A DNA stretch of 64,000 nucleotides from Siphonobacter sp. BAB-5405 (GCF_002872335.1 NZ_NJAG01000019.1:1-64000), one strand, 5' to 3'; positions 9,051-19,645 are shown, numbered from the stretch's first letter. A program made the numbers and translations. Notes: generated from the letters alone by a model not told the origin.

Positions 9051-10397
9051 TTATCGCTGGGCCAGCGAAGCCTGCAAACCGGTTTTAAGTAATAACCAGG
9101 AACCTACTTTTTTGCCCTGCTCCGTCCCCCGTTTGCAGGAAAATTCGTAATGAATTCCACCGTACATCCGGCTGATGCCCGCCTGTTCAGCGGCTTCCAT
9201 GAAGGAATGAAAACTGCGTTCGCCGTGGCCGTATTCTTTCTCCGTCGTATCGTGAAAGGCAAAATTTGCTCCGTACAACTGGCTCAGCACCGAAGCCGCC
9301 GAAGCAGAGATTACGCTATGGCCGGAGGTGTATTCAGGAAAAGGAGGCGTTTGTAAATACGACTCCCAGCGAGGATTCAGAAACTTATCAATCACGGTCA
9401 CGGGTCGCAGGTATTCACTGCGGTACTTCTCGTCCCAGCAACTAATGAAACCGTCGAGTAAAGCCGACGCCGTCAGGGCGTATCCTTGAGCCGATTTCAC
9501 CCAATTGGCTTTGGTCTGGCGAGCCGCCAGTCCTGCAATGGCCATCCAGTGTCCGCCGGGCGTCATCTTTTTCCGGCCAATCATTAAATGGCCCGAATGC
9601 TGGGACACAAACGGATTGTCATCCCAGAAACGGGCAATGGCTTTTTTCTCCTCATCCAGTGCATTTCCGGTTTCATACACCTTGACGACCTCTTTCCAGA
9701 ACGGACTCTGCGGATTGCGGCTGTACGGATAGGGCCGTTCGGGCTTGAACTGACTCGCCGAGTCCATGCCCATTGGTGAAATGAGTCCCCAGTAAGGTTC
9801 GACGGCATCGGAATAATCGGGCGGTGTCGGGAGCCATTTGTCTTCAATATCCTGTTTGATGCTGTACCGTTCCATACCGCGGGTTTCCTTGTAATGGTCT
9901 TTCGCCGCTCGCTCCATGATCTTCTTCGCAATTTGCTCCCCAAAAGCGATGGAGCGTTCGTAGGTTGGCTCGTCCACGGAAACACGGAAACGTTCCAGCA
10001 GCTGAGCTTCAAATTGCCGGATGGTATCTTTGGAAAACGTCAACTTCTCAGCTACGAAACAAAAGGCCTTTACCCCGGCTAGCGTATAAGCGTACGACTG
10101 GCCCGCCTCGGGTTTCGGCATGGCCGGAAAATCGTTGAGATGCTGGGTCAGTGAAGGCTGGCTGGAGTCTTCGAACCGTCCGGCCTCGTAAGCGGCCAGA
10201 GCAGTATACGTGTAAATTCGACTGGCTACGGGCGGAGAAAAAATGTCGTACACGATGACATCGGTCAGTTTCTTGACGCAGCTATGTACACTTTCCGGGC
10301 TTTTGGGATCCAGCGTTTGTACCCGTGACGTAGATTGGCAGGCCGTCAGTAAGCCCCCCAACAGTAGCAACAGAAGAAAGGGTTTGTAATGATTCAT
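9051..10397 (-). CDS. Vanadium-dependent haloperoxidase / PAP2-superfamily lipoprotein
   Basis: 448 residues with a clear lipobox (LLTAC, Cys about residue 20). The three conserved motifs of the vanadium haloperoxidase/acid phosphatase fold are present: KYRSEYLRP (about 317-325), YTSGHSV with the catalytic His (about 355-361) and SRMYGGIHYEF (about 405-416). Members either oxidise halides with hydrogen peroxide using vanadate or remove phosphate; the motifs do not separate the two. It lies between two FG-GAP proteins in a SusC/SusD operon. This suggests it works on material taken up or bound by that system at the envelope. Confidence 0.85.
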   Translation of the reverse strand: MNHYKPFLLLLLLGGLLTACQSTSRVQTLDPKSPESVHSCVKKLTDVIVYDIFSPPVASRIYTYTALAAYEAGRFEDSSQPSLTQHLNDFPAMPKPEAGQSYAYTLAGVKAFCFVAEKLTFSKDTIRQFEAQLLERFRVSVDEPTYERSIAFGEQIAKKIMERAAKDHYKETRGMERYSIKQDIEDKWLPTPPDYSDAVEPYWGLISPMGMDSASQFKPERPYPYSRNPQSPFWKEVVKVYETGNALDEEKKAIARFWDDNPFVSQHSGHLMIGRKKMTPGGHWMAIAGLAARQTKANWVKSAQGYALTASALLDGFISCWDEKYRSEYLRPVTVIDKFLNPRWESYLQTPPFPEYTSGHSVISASAASVLSQLYGANFAFHDTTEKEYGHGERSFHSFMEAAEQAGISRMYGGIHYEFSCKRGTEQGKKVGSWLLLKTGLQASLAQR

Positions 10398-10416
10398 AGG
10401 TCAGGAATTGAGGGAA

Positions 10417-13400
10417 TTACCAAAGCTTACGGGAGCTGCCTTTGGCAGAAATTGCCTGGGCGTGAACCAGTTGTGAATTTTTCAGTACTAAGGCCGAAGA
10501 CTGCGAATAGAACGAGGAACCCAGCGGCACTTCCATCCGTCGGGACTGCTTGTTTTTCAGCGTCAGTACTACCGTTTCATCCCTGGGAGACAGTCGAACG
10601 ACGGGCTGGGGCTGACGAAGCCGAAAACACCGCAGACGATCCCGGTTTTGCGTAGCCATCAGGCAGTACTGCCCTTTCGCATCCAGAAACTGAACCAGTC
10701 CCTTGGCATCGCCCGGAATCATTAGTCCACTTTCAGTCGGCGATACCGCCCGGAAGCCTCCCTTTCCGTTCCCCAGTAGCAGCAAACCCTGAAAAGCATC
10801 GTAACGGCCCATGGTTAGCTCATTGCCATAATCGTTTCCGGCCAGCAGCACATCCAGATTGCCATCGGCGTTAAAATCTTCGATAACCAGACCAAATACC
10901 GGAGCGATCTGAGCCAGCGTCGGCAACGGTTTTACCACGAACGTACCGTTTCCCTGATTTTCAATATAGCTTGATTTGGAATAATTCGCCTGCAATACCA
11001 GAGCATCTTTTCGTTCCTCCACACTCAGAAACTGGTCCATCGTCAGGGCAGCGTAGGTTTTGTAATTGGGAGCTTTGGCCCGCGTACCAATCAGTTGCTT
11101 CACCATATCATCGCGTACGTGGAAGGGATATTCCCGATAGGTACCCCCTTCTTTTTCCGGATAATACACGCTGGGAATTACGTCATAACTACCGTTTTGG
11201 TCAAAATCTTTCGCGTACAGGCGGGCGGGTCGCTGCTCAGAAACCCGCAGCAGATTGTTTTCACCCAGATTTCCTGCGATGTAATCAATGTCGCCGTCGT
11301 TGTCGAAATCTCCCGAACTTAAGGAATTCCAGAAACCTACGTAGGATTCCAGCCCCGTATTCGCCCGAGCCAACGCTCCTTTTGTATTCTTCAGTAAGGT
11401 CAGAGGCATGTACTCACCGGCGAGTAATAAATCCGGCCAGCCATCCCGGTCCGGATCGGTCCATATCGCATCGCACACCATGCCGATGTTGACCAAGGCC
11501 GGAGCCAGCCGGGGCGTTACGTCGGTGAACATCACCTTACCCTTTTGGGAATCATTTCTCAAAATGCGACTGGAAACTGGTTTCGGAAAGGCTTCCGGTT
11601 CAACGCGACCACCCACGAACAAATCCAGATCCCCATCTCGGTCAAAATCAGCGGCTTTCACGCAGGAGCCACTGATTCGCTCGGCGGGCAAGGCACTCAG
11701 GTTTCGCTGGAAATGTCCCTTGCCATCATTGAGGTACAAGCGATCCTGAAAACTTTCGCTGCCCGCGTGGGCTTCACCTCCCCCACTGACAATGTACAAA
11801 TCCAGATCACCATCGCCATCCGCATCGAAAAGCAAGGTACCCGCATCTTCCGACTGCTTGGCGTCGCCCGACGGGTCCGCCTGGAAAGGCACCGACTGAA
11901 AACCACCCGTGGCTTTTTGGAGCAGGAAGGTGCCCCGCTGTCTTCGCGAACCACCCATAAACAAGTCATCGAGACCGTCCCCGTTGACATCACCTACGGC
12001 AATGGAAGGTCCAAACTGTGAAAATTTGTGGGGTGCCGTTTTCTGCACGTTGAAGTCGATATAATCCCGTTCGGTATGTTTATAGGGAATGGCCAGTGTG
12101 TCGTCAATGGCTTCAAACAGCGTAGGCCGGGTAGCCGGAGCGTTACGTTTCTGATGAGCATTCCGTACGTCGAGAGTTACGACCTGATCGACGGGCAGAT
12201 TACGAAGCGTTTGGGAACGTCCATTGGGCCAGGTGACGGTTAATTCCCGAACGCTGGTCTGCTTGCCCAGCCCGAAATGCCCCGCCGCTTCCATACTCGA
12301 CAGATAGCCGCGATAGATGGTGTGCTCGTACATCTGCTGCTGATCTTCGCCGTAGCGGATCTCCACCTGGGCTCCCAGACCCATCGGATTCTGGCCTTCG
12401 CCTTTAAACTTCACCCGAAGAAAATGATGATCTTTCGTTTTGTTTTCCGTCAGATTGTTTCGGTACACAAAAGCCGAATCGTTGATATTGCTGACTACCC
12501 AGTCCAGGTCCCCGTCATTATCCAGATCGGCGTACGCGGCCCCGCTGGAAAAGGTCGGCTGGGTCAACCCCCAGGTTTCGGCCTGATTGGTAAAGGTCAG
12601 GTTTTGATTATTCTGAAAAGCATAATTGCGGATTTTCACCTGCGGGATTTCGTGCAGCAACAAATCCGAACCCGCGATGGAACCCACATCGGCCCGATAG
12701 GCCACGAAGTCGTGATCTGTAATGTCTTTCGGATAGCCGTTTGTCACGATAATGTCGCGGTAGCCGTCCTGATCAAAATCGGCCACTAATGGCGTCCAGC
12801 TCCAGTCCGTTTCCGCCACGCCCGCCAGCATGGAAATATCAGAAAATACCGGACGGCGTTTACCCGACGCGTCCGGAACCAGCCCCTGATTTAATTGTAA
12901 GGTATTGCGAACATATTGGTACTGATATCCAAAGATTTCATTGTTGATGTAGGTCTGGTAACTGGCCGGATTCAAAAACATTTTTTTCCGGTAATTGTCT
13001 TCGGGCAGCATATCCAGAGCGATGATCTCGGGCTGACCGTCATTATTCAGATCGGCAATATCCATACCCATGGCCGAGGCACTCGTATGCTTCAGGTACT
13101 CCGCCGAGCGATCCGTAAAGGTACCGTCCTGGTTGTTAATCCAGAACAGGTCATTGCTGATGTAATCGTTGGTTACGTAGATGTCCTTCCAGCCGTCCTG
13201 ATTGATGTCGCAGATATTCAGGCCCAGTCCGTACCCCTCAATGGTGATCCCGGCTTCTTTCGACACATTTTTAAACACGGGATGACCCAAAACCGGATCC
13301 GTCCCTTCGTTTCGGTACAGTCGGTCGGTGTTGGAGGCTGAACCGTCCCGGTGTTTGTAATGAAAATTATTGGGATGCCGCTCGGGCTCCATTTCGTTGG

Positions 13401-13974
13401 TTAATACGTATAAATCCAGGTCACCGTCATTGTCGTAATCAAAAAAGGCCGCATTGGTCGAATGACCGCTGTCGGCTACGCCATAGGCCTGGCCCATTTC
13501 CCGGAACGTAGGCGTACCCCCGGGCTGACAGGTTTGGTTGATGTATAACAGATTTTCCCGCCGCTCGGGACTTTTACTAACCGTCGCACACACGTACAAA
13601 TCCAGCCAACCGTCGGCGTTGATATCTACCACGGCTACTCCCGAGCACCAGCGGCCTTTGCCTTCTACACCCGCTTTTTCCGTAACATTTTCAAAACTCA
13701 GATGGCCCTTATTCAGGTACAACTGATTAGCCACCTGATTACCCGTAAAGTACACATCCGCCAGACCATCGTTATTGAAATCGCCGATACCTACGCCCGC
13801 ACCATTGTACGTGTACTCAAAATCGAGCACGTTGATGGAATCATTTTCTACAATCCGGTTGGCAAAGGTGATGCCTGTATCAGCGGCGGGCAGGTTACTG
13901 AACAACGGCTGATCACAAGCCGTAAGGCCCCCCAGTAGTCCGGCTAGTCTTACCCAAACGGATAGTTGTTTCAT
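10417..13974 (-). CDS. Large FG-GAP/VCBS repeat lipoprotein with ASPIC/UnbV domain
   Basis: 1185 residues from the ATG at 13972-13974, which starts directly before the lipoprotein signal (GGLTAC). Two blocks of FG-GAP repeats (about 35-500 and 650-1130) carry many calcium-binding DxDxDGxxD loops such as DFNNDGLADVYFTG and DADGDGDLDLYIVSG. Between them, about residues 530-620, an ASPIC/UnbV domain is visible (GLGAQVEIRYG, YLSSMEAAGHFGLGKQ, TVTWPNGRSQTLRNL). Such CRTAC1-like proteins are common next to SusC/SusD genes in Cytophagales and Flavobacteria. They are thought to be surface adhesins or scaffolds for binding partners. No enzyme motif is visible. Confidence 0.88.
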   Translation of the reverse strand: MKQLSVWVRLAGLLGGLTACDQPLFSNLPAADTGITFANRIVENDSINVLDFEYTYNGAGVGIGDFNNDGLADVYFTGNQVANQLYLNKGHLSFENVTEKAGVEGKGRWCSGVAVVDINADGWLDLYVCATVSKSPERRENLLYINQTCQPGGTPTFREMGQAYGVADSGHSTNAAFFDYDNDGDLDLYVLTNEMEPERHPNNFHYKHRDGSASNTDRLYRNEGTDPVLGHPVFKNVSKEAGITIEGYGLGLNICDINQDGWKDIYVTNDYISNDLFWINNQDGTFTDRSAEYLKHTSASAMGMDIADLNNDGQPEIIALDMLPEDNYRKKMFLNPASYQTYINNEIFGYQYQYVRNTLQLNQGLVPDASGKRRPVFSDISMLAGVAETDWSWTPLVADFDQDGYRDIIVTNGYPKDITDHDFVAYRADVGSIAGSDLLLHEIPQVKIRNYAFQNNQNLTFTNQAETWGLTQPTFSSGAAYADLDNDGDLDWVVSNINDSAFVYRNNLTENKTKDHHFLRVKFKGEGQNPMGLGAQVEIRYGEDQQQMYEHTIYRGYLSSMEAAGHFGLGKQTSVRELTVTWPNGRSQTLRNLPVDQVVTLDVRNAHQKRNAPATRPTLFEAIDDTLAIPYKHTERDYIDFNVQKTAPHKFSQFGPSIAVGDVNGDGLDDLFMGGSRRQRGTFLLQKATGGFQSVPFQADPSGDAKQSEDAGTLLFDADGDGDLDLYIVSGGGEAHAGSESFQDRLYLNDGKGHFQRNLSALPAERISGSCVKAADFDRDGDLDLFVGGRVEPEAFPKPVSSRILRNDSQKGKVMFTDVTPRLAPALVNIGMVCDAIWTDPDRDGWPDLLLAGEYMPLTLLKNTKGALARANTGLESYVGFWNSLSSGDFDNDGDIDYIAGNLGENNLLRVSEQRPARLYAKDFDQNGSYDVIPSVYYPEKEGGTYREYPFHVRDDMVKQLIGTRAKAPNYKTYAALTMDQFLSVEERKDALVLQANYSKSSYIENQGNGTFVVKPLPTLAQIAPVFGLVIEDFNADGNLDVLLAGNDYGNELTMGRYDAFQGLLLLGNGKGGFRAVSPTESGLMIPGDAKGLVQFLDAKGQYCLMATQNRDRLRCFRLRQPQPVVRLSPRDETVVLTLKNKQSRRMEVPLGSSFYSQSSALVLKNSQLVHAQAISAKGSSRKLW

Positions 13975-14016
13975 TCGTAAAAAGGTCATTCGGGAAATAG
14001 TGCCAGGTTAGGAATG

Positions 14017-14049
14017 GATAAAACCCCGCGAATGAAAATCCGCGGGGTT
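14017..14049 (-). terminator. Hairpin after the SusD gene
   Basis: A 9-base perfect stem (AACCCCGCG/CGCGGGGTT) sits 16 bases after the SusD stop and is followed by TTATCC on the minus strand. It probably lowers transcription of the three distal genes relative to SusC/SusD, acting as an internal attenuator. Confidence 0.65.
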
Positions 14050-14065
14050 GAAGGGTTTGGTCTAC

Positions 14066-15826
14066 TCAATAACCGGGATTCTGCTTCAATACGTCCTGTC
14101 CCTGCAAGTCGATCTGAGCCTGCGGAATGGGCGAGTATTCATCCTGATTGGTGGTGAATTTCGCTCCACCCAACGCACCCGATAACTTCCGGCCTTCGTA
14201 CGTGAGGTACGCATTGAGTTCCGTAGCCGCCGTTTTCCAGCGAACCAGATCAAAGAAGCGATGGCCTTCTCCCGAAAGCTCCAGTTTGCGTTCAAACCGA
14301 ACGGCGGTACGAGCCGCGGCCTTGTCGGTCCAGGCGGTATCGTAGGTGCCGATTACGTATTTGGCAGCGTCGGAGCCGTTGCTTCGTTTCACAAAACCCG
14401 CCGAATTGGCCGCCCGTTTGCGTACCAGATTGACATACTCGCGGGCTTTTTCCAGCGATCCCACTTCAATTTCGGCTTCGGCTGCCATCAGCAATACATC
14501 CGCGAAACGAAGGATGGTGAAGTTAATGGCCGTGTAACCGGGCGTCCAGGAGCTGTTATCCTGCAAAGAACCTACGTCTGACTTGTAGTACACGTATTTT
14601 TTCGGAGAATACGGTCCGCCGTACGACTGTTCCCGAATCCAGTCTTTGCCGGGAAAATCCTGCCAGTCGAGATACGGAATGCCCCGGCGACCAATCGAGT
14701 GATCGATTCGCGGATCGAGGTTGCCCGCGTCGGGTGTAAAGCTCTGGCTACTTTCCAGACCCATGTCCGTTTTCACCTCATTTCCCGCATTATTGTATGA
14801 TCCATCCAGCAAAGGAAGTCCTTGGGCAGTGGTACGGAAAGAGTTGGCCAGCTCAAAGCTCGGCTGGAAGAAGCCGCAGCAATTACCCGGACCAGCCGTT
14901 CCCGTATTGTAAGGGAAGTTCAGGTCAAATTCCGGGTTCGCGTTATTGACGTTGCCCGTATTAGCCGCCGCCTGAATAGCAAAGATGGATTCTTCGTGGT
15001 TGTCGTTCGAGGCTTTGAAGATGTCGGAATACTTGGCTACCAGCCCGTATTTCTTGCCATTACTGGTTTTCCCATTCGCAATAATCAGGTCGTACAACGC
15101 TTTCGCCTCACTGAATTTGGACTGGTACATATACACCTTGGCCAGGTACGAAGCCGCTGCCCACTTGTTAGCCCGTCCTACCGATCCCTGCGTTTCCGGC
15201 AGGTTGGCATAGGCATACTTGAAGTCCTCTTCAATTTTAGGCCACAGGTCGGCGTTGTTGGGGACTTTTTCGATTCCCGTTCCGTAGTCAATGCTCTCAT
15301 CGACGTAGGGCGTATTGCCAAATTCCCGCTTCAGTTCAAAGTAATAATGGCCCCTTAAAAATCGCGTTTCGGCGGCGATTCGCTTCTGGTCCGCTTCGGG
15401 AATGGCGGAACCCGCCTTTGCCATAATTCGCAGTACCGCATTGGCCCGGGCCACGCCTTCGTAATTGCCATTCCATTTGTCCTGTACCGGTACGCTCGTC
15501 GTAATCGTTTCGAAGCGTTGAATCGGATTGATGTCGGTGTAATCCCCCGGGTTGGTGCCCTTGTTGGCATCCCCACCCCGAATGCTACCCCAGAGCCAGT
15601 TGCTGGCACTCGCCAACCGCGTGGACCGTCCATTGAGTTGAGCGTATACGGCGATCAGCTGGCCATCGAGTCCCTTGGTGGTGGCCAGTTGTGAATCCGT
15701 CAGAGCACCCGTCGCCGGAATTTCCAGAAAGTCGTCTTTACAGGACCAAACCAGGGCGGTTGCGGCCAAAATCAGAGCCGTCAGTGCGGTGCGTTTCTTT
15801 GTTAAGCGTTGTATGGGATCACTCAT
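14066..15826 (-). CDS. SusD/RagB-family nutrient-binding lipoprotein
   Basis: 586 residues from the ATG at 15824-15826; an upstream start would put 27 unlikely residues before the signal. The lipobox is LVWSC, followed by KDDFLEIPATGALTD. Typical SusD features are AETRFLRGHYYFELKREF (about 130), GRANKWAAASYLAKVYMY (about 195), the QPSFELANSFR region and FADVLLMAAEAEIE (about 470). The end QDVLKQNPGY is also typical. It is the surface-exposed lid of the SusC protein whose gene ends 50 bases upstream. It resembles the SusD at the left edge closely, for example the FRCCGFYQPS and NCCGFFQPS segments, so the two systems probably arose by duplication and may handle related substrates. Confidence 0.94.
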   Translation of the reverse strand: MSDPIQRLTKKRTALTALILAATALVWSCKDDFLEIPATGALTDSQLATTKGLDGQLIAVYAQLNGRSTRLASASNWLWGSIRGGDANKGTNPGDYTDINPIQRFETITTSVPVQDKWNGNYEGVARANAVLRIMAKAGSAIPEADQKRIAAETRFLRGHYYFELKREFGNTPYVDESIDYGTGIEKVPNNADLWPKIEEDFKYAYANLPETQGSVGRANKWAAASYLAKVYMYQSKFSEAKALYDLIIANGKTSNGKKYGLVAKYSDIFKASNDNHEESIFAIQAAANTGNVNNANPEFDLNFPYNTGTAGPGNCCGFFQPSFELANSFRTTAQGLPLLDGSYNNAGNEVKTDMGLESSQSFTPDAGNLDPRIDHSIGRRGIPYLDWQDFPGKDWIREQSYGGPYSPKKYVYYKSDVGSLQDNSSWTPGYTAINFTILRFADVLLMAAEAEIEVGSLEKAREYVNLVRKRAANSAGFVKRSNGSDAAKYVIGTYDTAWTDKAAARTAVRFERKLELSGEGHRFFDLVRWKTAATELNAYLTYEGRKLSGALGGAKFTTNQDEYSPIPQAQIDLQGQDVLKQNPGY

Positions 15827-15876
15827 AATTGTGTTCGATAAGAATGGTTTTCCTTTTGTTGCCAGCAGGTTCCCGA

Positions 15877-18800
15877 TTAAAAAGCAAGGTTGATACCGGC
15901 TACCCAACTCCGGGTCACGGGGTAGTTTCCAACGTCGATACCGAAATTGGTATCGGCGTTACCCCCTACGGCCGGGTCCAGACCCTGATACTTGGTTATG
16001 GTAAAGAGGTTATTTGTTGAGATGTAAATTCTCAGTTTCTGCATCCGCAGCTTGCTCAGCGTAGGTGCGGGCAGCGTATAGCCCAGGGAGAGGTTCTGTA
16101 AACGCAGGTACGAACCATCTTCTACGTAGAACGAGTTGGATTGCGTATTGGTAGAGAAGTTCGAGGCACTTTCGAAAATGGGGATGCTTGCGTTCAGGTT
16201 GTTGGGCGTCCAGGATTCTTTCACCCGTTCGCTGATGGCTGCTCCGGCAAACGAAGGATAGAAATCCGTAAACCACTTCGATACGTTGAACACTTTATTA
16301 CCCAGCGACGTATACAGATAGGTCACAAAATCGAAGTTTTTGTAACGAAGAGTCAGATTCAAACCACCCACAAACTTCGGTACCGGACTGCCCAGATAGG
16401 TACGGTCATCGGCATTGATCACACCATCGTTGTTAAGGTCCTGGTAGCGGAAGCGTCCGGGACCGGCACCATCCTGTTGCGGAGCCCCATCTACTTCGGC
16501 CTGGTCTCGGAACAGGTTCGTTACTTTATACCCGTAGAACGAGGAAATGGAGTAGCCCAATTGGTTGCGGATGGGATTGATTCCCCGGAAACCTGGGTTC
16601 ACCGAAGTCAGGTATTTGAGTCCCTGAGCCAGCGAAACGATTTTATTGTCCAGCCAACCCGCCGTTACGTTTACTTCGTAATTCAGATCGCTGGTGATTT
16701 TTCCCCGATTGATAATTTGCAGGTCAATACCCTGGTTCCGCATCTGACCCGAGTTTACGTAGGGCAACTGAGCGGAAGTACCCACTTCGGCAGTAACCGG
16801 AACCTGGAATAACAGGTCTTTGGTATTTTTCCGCCAGAGGTCCAGAATCACATCCAGTTTACCATCGAACAACGTGGCGTCAAAGCCAATGTTGGAGGTA
16901 ACGCTGCTCTCCCATTTAGCAAAAGGGTTCCCGATTTGCGAGCGGTAGTAGCCTTCGAGCGTACTGGAGTTGGTACCGTTCAAATCGTACGCCGACTGGC
17001 CCAGGGTAGTCGCGTACAGGCTATACTGGTTGGTGGGGTTTACGTTGTTCGAGTTCCCCATGATACCCCAGCCCCCGCGAATTTTCAGATCCTGCAGAAA
17101 ACCGACGTTTTTCAGGAATGGCTCTTCGGAAATACGCCAGGCGGCCGAGAAGGCGGGAAATACCCCAAACCGATTAGCTGCTGCGAATTTAGAGGAACCA
17201 TCGCGGCGAACCAGCCCCGTCACCACGTACTTCCCTTCGTTGAAGGAATATTTCAAACGGCCAAACAACGAGTAGAACGTAGCTCCCCGGTACAAGTCAC
17301 TGTTAGCCACCCGCGAGGATACGTTGGTGATCGTAACATAATTTTTGTCGATTGAGAAAGGACTCTGACCAGAAGTACGGTTTTCGCGACCCGCTCCTGT
17401 ATTCAGTGCTTCCTGTCCTACCAGTACATCAATGTTATGCAGCCCGAAGTCTTTTTTGAAGTTGGCCGTGTTCGTAAACGTCCAGGCAAAGTTGAAGCCG
17501 TAGGTTTCGTTGTAGCTAAACGCCGAGTTGTTTTCCGAGTTTTCGTACTGACGACGGTTGTAACCCCAGTTACTGTACCCCGTGTAACTTCCCCCGATGC
17601 TGCTCCGCAGGGTTAAATTCTGAATGGGGTCAAATTCAAGGTACGCGTTGCCGAAAGCACTGGCACCAAAGCCCCGGTTGTCTTTCTGACCATCCCGCGA
17701 GGCCACGGGGTTACGGGGGTTGTTGAAGCCCTTCGCCGCCGTACCTGCATACCCACCAAATACGTCATAGATGGGAATGATTGAAGGCATACGGAAGGCC
17801 GAGAGAATATCATTTTCATCGGCAGAAACCCCGGCTCCACCGTTCCCTCCCGACTGACCGAGCACCTGCCGGTAGGTAGCCTGGAAGTTCTGGCCGATGC
17901 GAAGGTTTTTCAGCACATCAAATTCCGTGTTGGCCCGTATACTATATCGCTTGAAATCGTTGTATTTCAGGATACCCGCCTGCGTCTGAATACCCAGGCC
18001 TACGTAGTAACGACTGGATTCGGTACCACCCGAAAAACCCAGCGAATGCCGCATCAGCGGAGCAGTACGGGTAATAGCTTTGTACCAATCCGTGCCCTGC
18101 CGGTTGGTGGCTACCACCTGATAAATATCGCCCGCATCAAAATTGACATTGTATTTGGCCCGCTCGGCGTCCAGATTAATATTACCAACGACGCCATAAT
18201 TCTTTCCTACCATCAAATAGTCCGGAATAACGGGGTTTGCTCCATTCCCAAATTGGGGGTGGGTCCATTCGTCATCGCCTACCTTCCAGCCATTGTTCCG
18301 GTACGCATTCCAGGTCCAGTTGGCGAAATCCGTGGGATTCATCATTTGCTGTCCTTTGCCGGGATCCGTCAAACCAAATAAGCCATCGTACGTAACGGTT
18401 AACTTCCGAGCCTGCCGCTGACCTTTCTTCGTCGTATAGACAATTACCCCACTGGCCGCCCGGGCTCCGTAGATGGAAGCGGAGGCCGCATCCTTTAATA
18501 CGGTAGTCGACTCAATATCGTCAGGATTCAGAAACTCGGTAGAGCTGGTCGGTACCCCATCAACGATGTACAAGGGTTCGTTGCCGCCAAAAGCACCAAA
18601 GCCCCGTACCCGCACCTGACTGGTTGTACCTGGCTGACCATTGGTGATAACGGTTACCCCCGCTACCCGTCCCTGCAACTGTTGCTCAACGTTACCGGAA
18701 GGCGTTACGGTCAGATCTTTGGTTTTTACGGTGGAAACGGCCCCGGTCGTTTCCCGACGACTATCCGTCGTATAACCCGTAACGACTACTTCATTCAGGG

Positions 18801-19125
18801 AAGCGGCTTCTTCCTGAAGCGTAACGTCGATCCGCGTCTGATTACCGACGACGATTTCCTGCGTTTTATAACCAACGGCTGTGATCAGTAAGACAGCATC
18901 CGTTGAATTTAAAGTGACGGTAAACTCGCCGTTGGTATTGGTATTGGCCCCGCTGGTGGTGCCTTTTACCAACACACTGGCTCCAGGAATGGCTTGGCCC
19001 GATGACTCAACAATCTTACCCGTCACTTGACGGTTTTGAGCCCAGACTTCTGTCATCCCACTAAATAATCCCAGAAGAGTAAGTAAAAATACTACCCTTC
19101 CTAACTGATATAAGTGGTTCATCAT
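15877..19125 (-). CDS. SusC/RagA TonB-dependent outer membrane transporter
   Basis: 1082 residues. Signal peptide, carboxypeptidase-like regulatory domain (about 32-115, VTGKIVESSGQAIPGASVLVKG), then plug with TonB-box region (VVVTGYTTDSRRETTGAVST), VDGVPTSS and SIYGARAASGVIVYTT, and the beta-barrel ending in AGINLAF. Unlike the SusC at 1483 it has no STN domain, so it should not signal through a FecR protein. It heads a five-gene minus-strand operon with SusD, an ASPIC/FG-GAP protein, a haloperoxidase-like enzyme and a heme/FG-GAP protein. Confidence 0.95.
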   Translation of the reverse strand: MMNHLYQLGRVVFLLTLLGLFSGMTEVWAQNRQVTGKIVESSGQAIPGASVLVKGTTSGANTNTNGEFTVTLNSTDAVLLITAVGYKTQEIVVGNQTRIDVTLQEEAASLNEVVVTGYTTDSRRETTGAVSTVKTKDLTVTPSGNVEQQLQGRVAGVTVITNGQPGTTSQVRVRGFGAFGGNEPLYIVDGVPTSSTEFLNPDDIESTTVLKDAASASIYGARAASGVIVYTTKKGQRQARKLTVTYDGLFGLTDPGKGQQMMNPTDFANWTWNAYRNNGWKVGDDEWTHPQFGNGANPVIPDYLMVGKNYGVVGNINLDAERAKYNVNFDAGDIYQVVATNRQGTDWYKAITRTAPLMRHSLGFSGGTESSRYYVGLGIQTQAGILKYNDFKRYSIRANTEFDVLKNLRIGQNFQATYRQVLGQSGGNGGAGVSADENDILSAFRMPSIIPIYDVFGGYAGTAAKGFNNPRNPVASRDGQKDNRGFGASAFGNAYLEFDPIQNLTLRSSIGGSYTGYSNWGYNRRQYENSENNSAFSYNETYGFNFAWTFTNTANFKKDFGLHNIDVLVGQEALNTGAGRENRTSGQSPFSIDKNYVTITNVSSRVANSDLYRGATFYSLFGRLKYSFNEGKYVVTGLVRRDGSSKFAAANRFGVFPAFSAAWRISEEPFLKNVGFLQDLKIRGGWGIMGNSNNVNPTNQYSLYATTLGQSAYDLNGTNSSTLEGYYRSQIGNPFAKWESSVTSNIGFDATLFDGKLDVILDLWRKNTKDLLFQVPVTAEVGTSAQLPYVNSGQMRNQGIDLQIINRGKITSDLNYEVNVTAGWLDNKIVSLAQGLKYLTSVNPGFRGINPIRNQLGYSISSFYGYKVTNLFRDQAEVDGAPQQDGAGPGRFRYQDLNNDGVINADDRTYLGSPVPKFVGGLNLTLRYKNFDFVTYLYTSLGNKVFNVSKWFTDFYPSFAGAAISERVKESWTPNNLNASIPIFESASNFSTNTQSNSFYVEDGSYLRLQNLSLGYTLPAPTLSKLRMQKLRIYISTNNLFTITKYQGLDPAVGGNADTNFGIDVGNYPVTRSWVAGINLAF

Positions 19126-19645
19126 GGTAATTGTATTAAGGTTTTGAAGCTTTACTTCACAATTTTATCCAATTATTCCACACACACAATATGTATTTTA
19201 AAATATTTTTATAATTAATTATACTATACCAATTTAAAATGATTCTTCGTAAGATAAAATCGTATAAATCGTCGACGTATCATTTAAATAGGCCTCTATT
19301 CTGATGTCTTGAAAGGCTACGTATAGTGTCTTTATTTTCTTAATAATCAGCAAATAGTGATTTGTATGTATGGAATGATGTTTTTTGATACAAATCAATA
19401 ATCATATATAATATACAATTTTAGCTTTTATTAACATTTGCCTCTACCGCAAATTGGGGGAGTCATTAACGCTGGATAGCTTGTCCAAAGGCTGAGACGC
19501 AGTATACGCTAATCTCTATACGTAACTTAGGCAGGAAAGGGAGGAATGAAGAAATGAATGGGGCCTAATGCTCATTCCTGACCAAAAAAGAAGAACTTTG
19601 CAGCAGGAATTGTGCAACCCAGGGTTGTACCTCAATGATCGTTTT
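19126..19645. other. Divergent intergenic region between SusC and the CvfB-like gene
   Basis: About 520 very AT-rich bases separating divergent genes, so it should contain promoters in both directions. I could not find a full TTG/TAnnTTTG promoter pair. No credible gene or hairpin with a U-run was seen. Confidence 0.5.

Noticed and set aside
11545-13341. Several plus-strand open frames inside the ASPIC/FG-GAP gene
   Set aside because: They arise from the repeated Asp-Gly codons of the calcium-binding loops read on the other strand.
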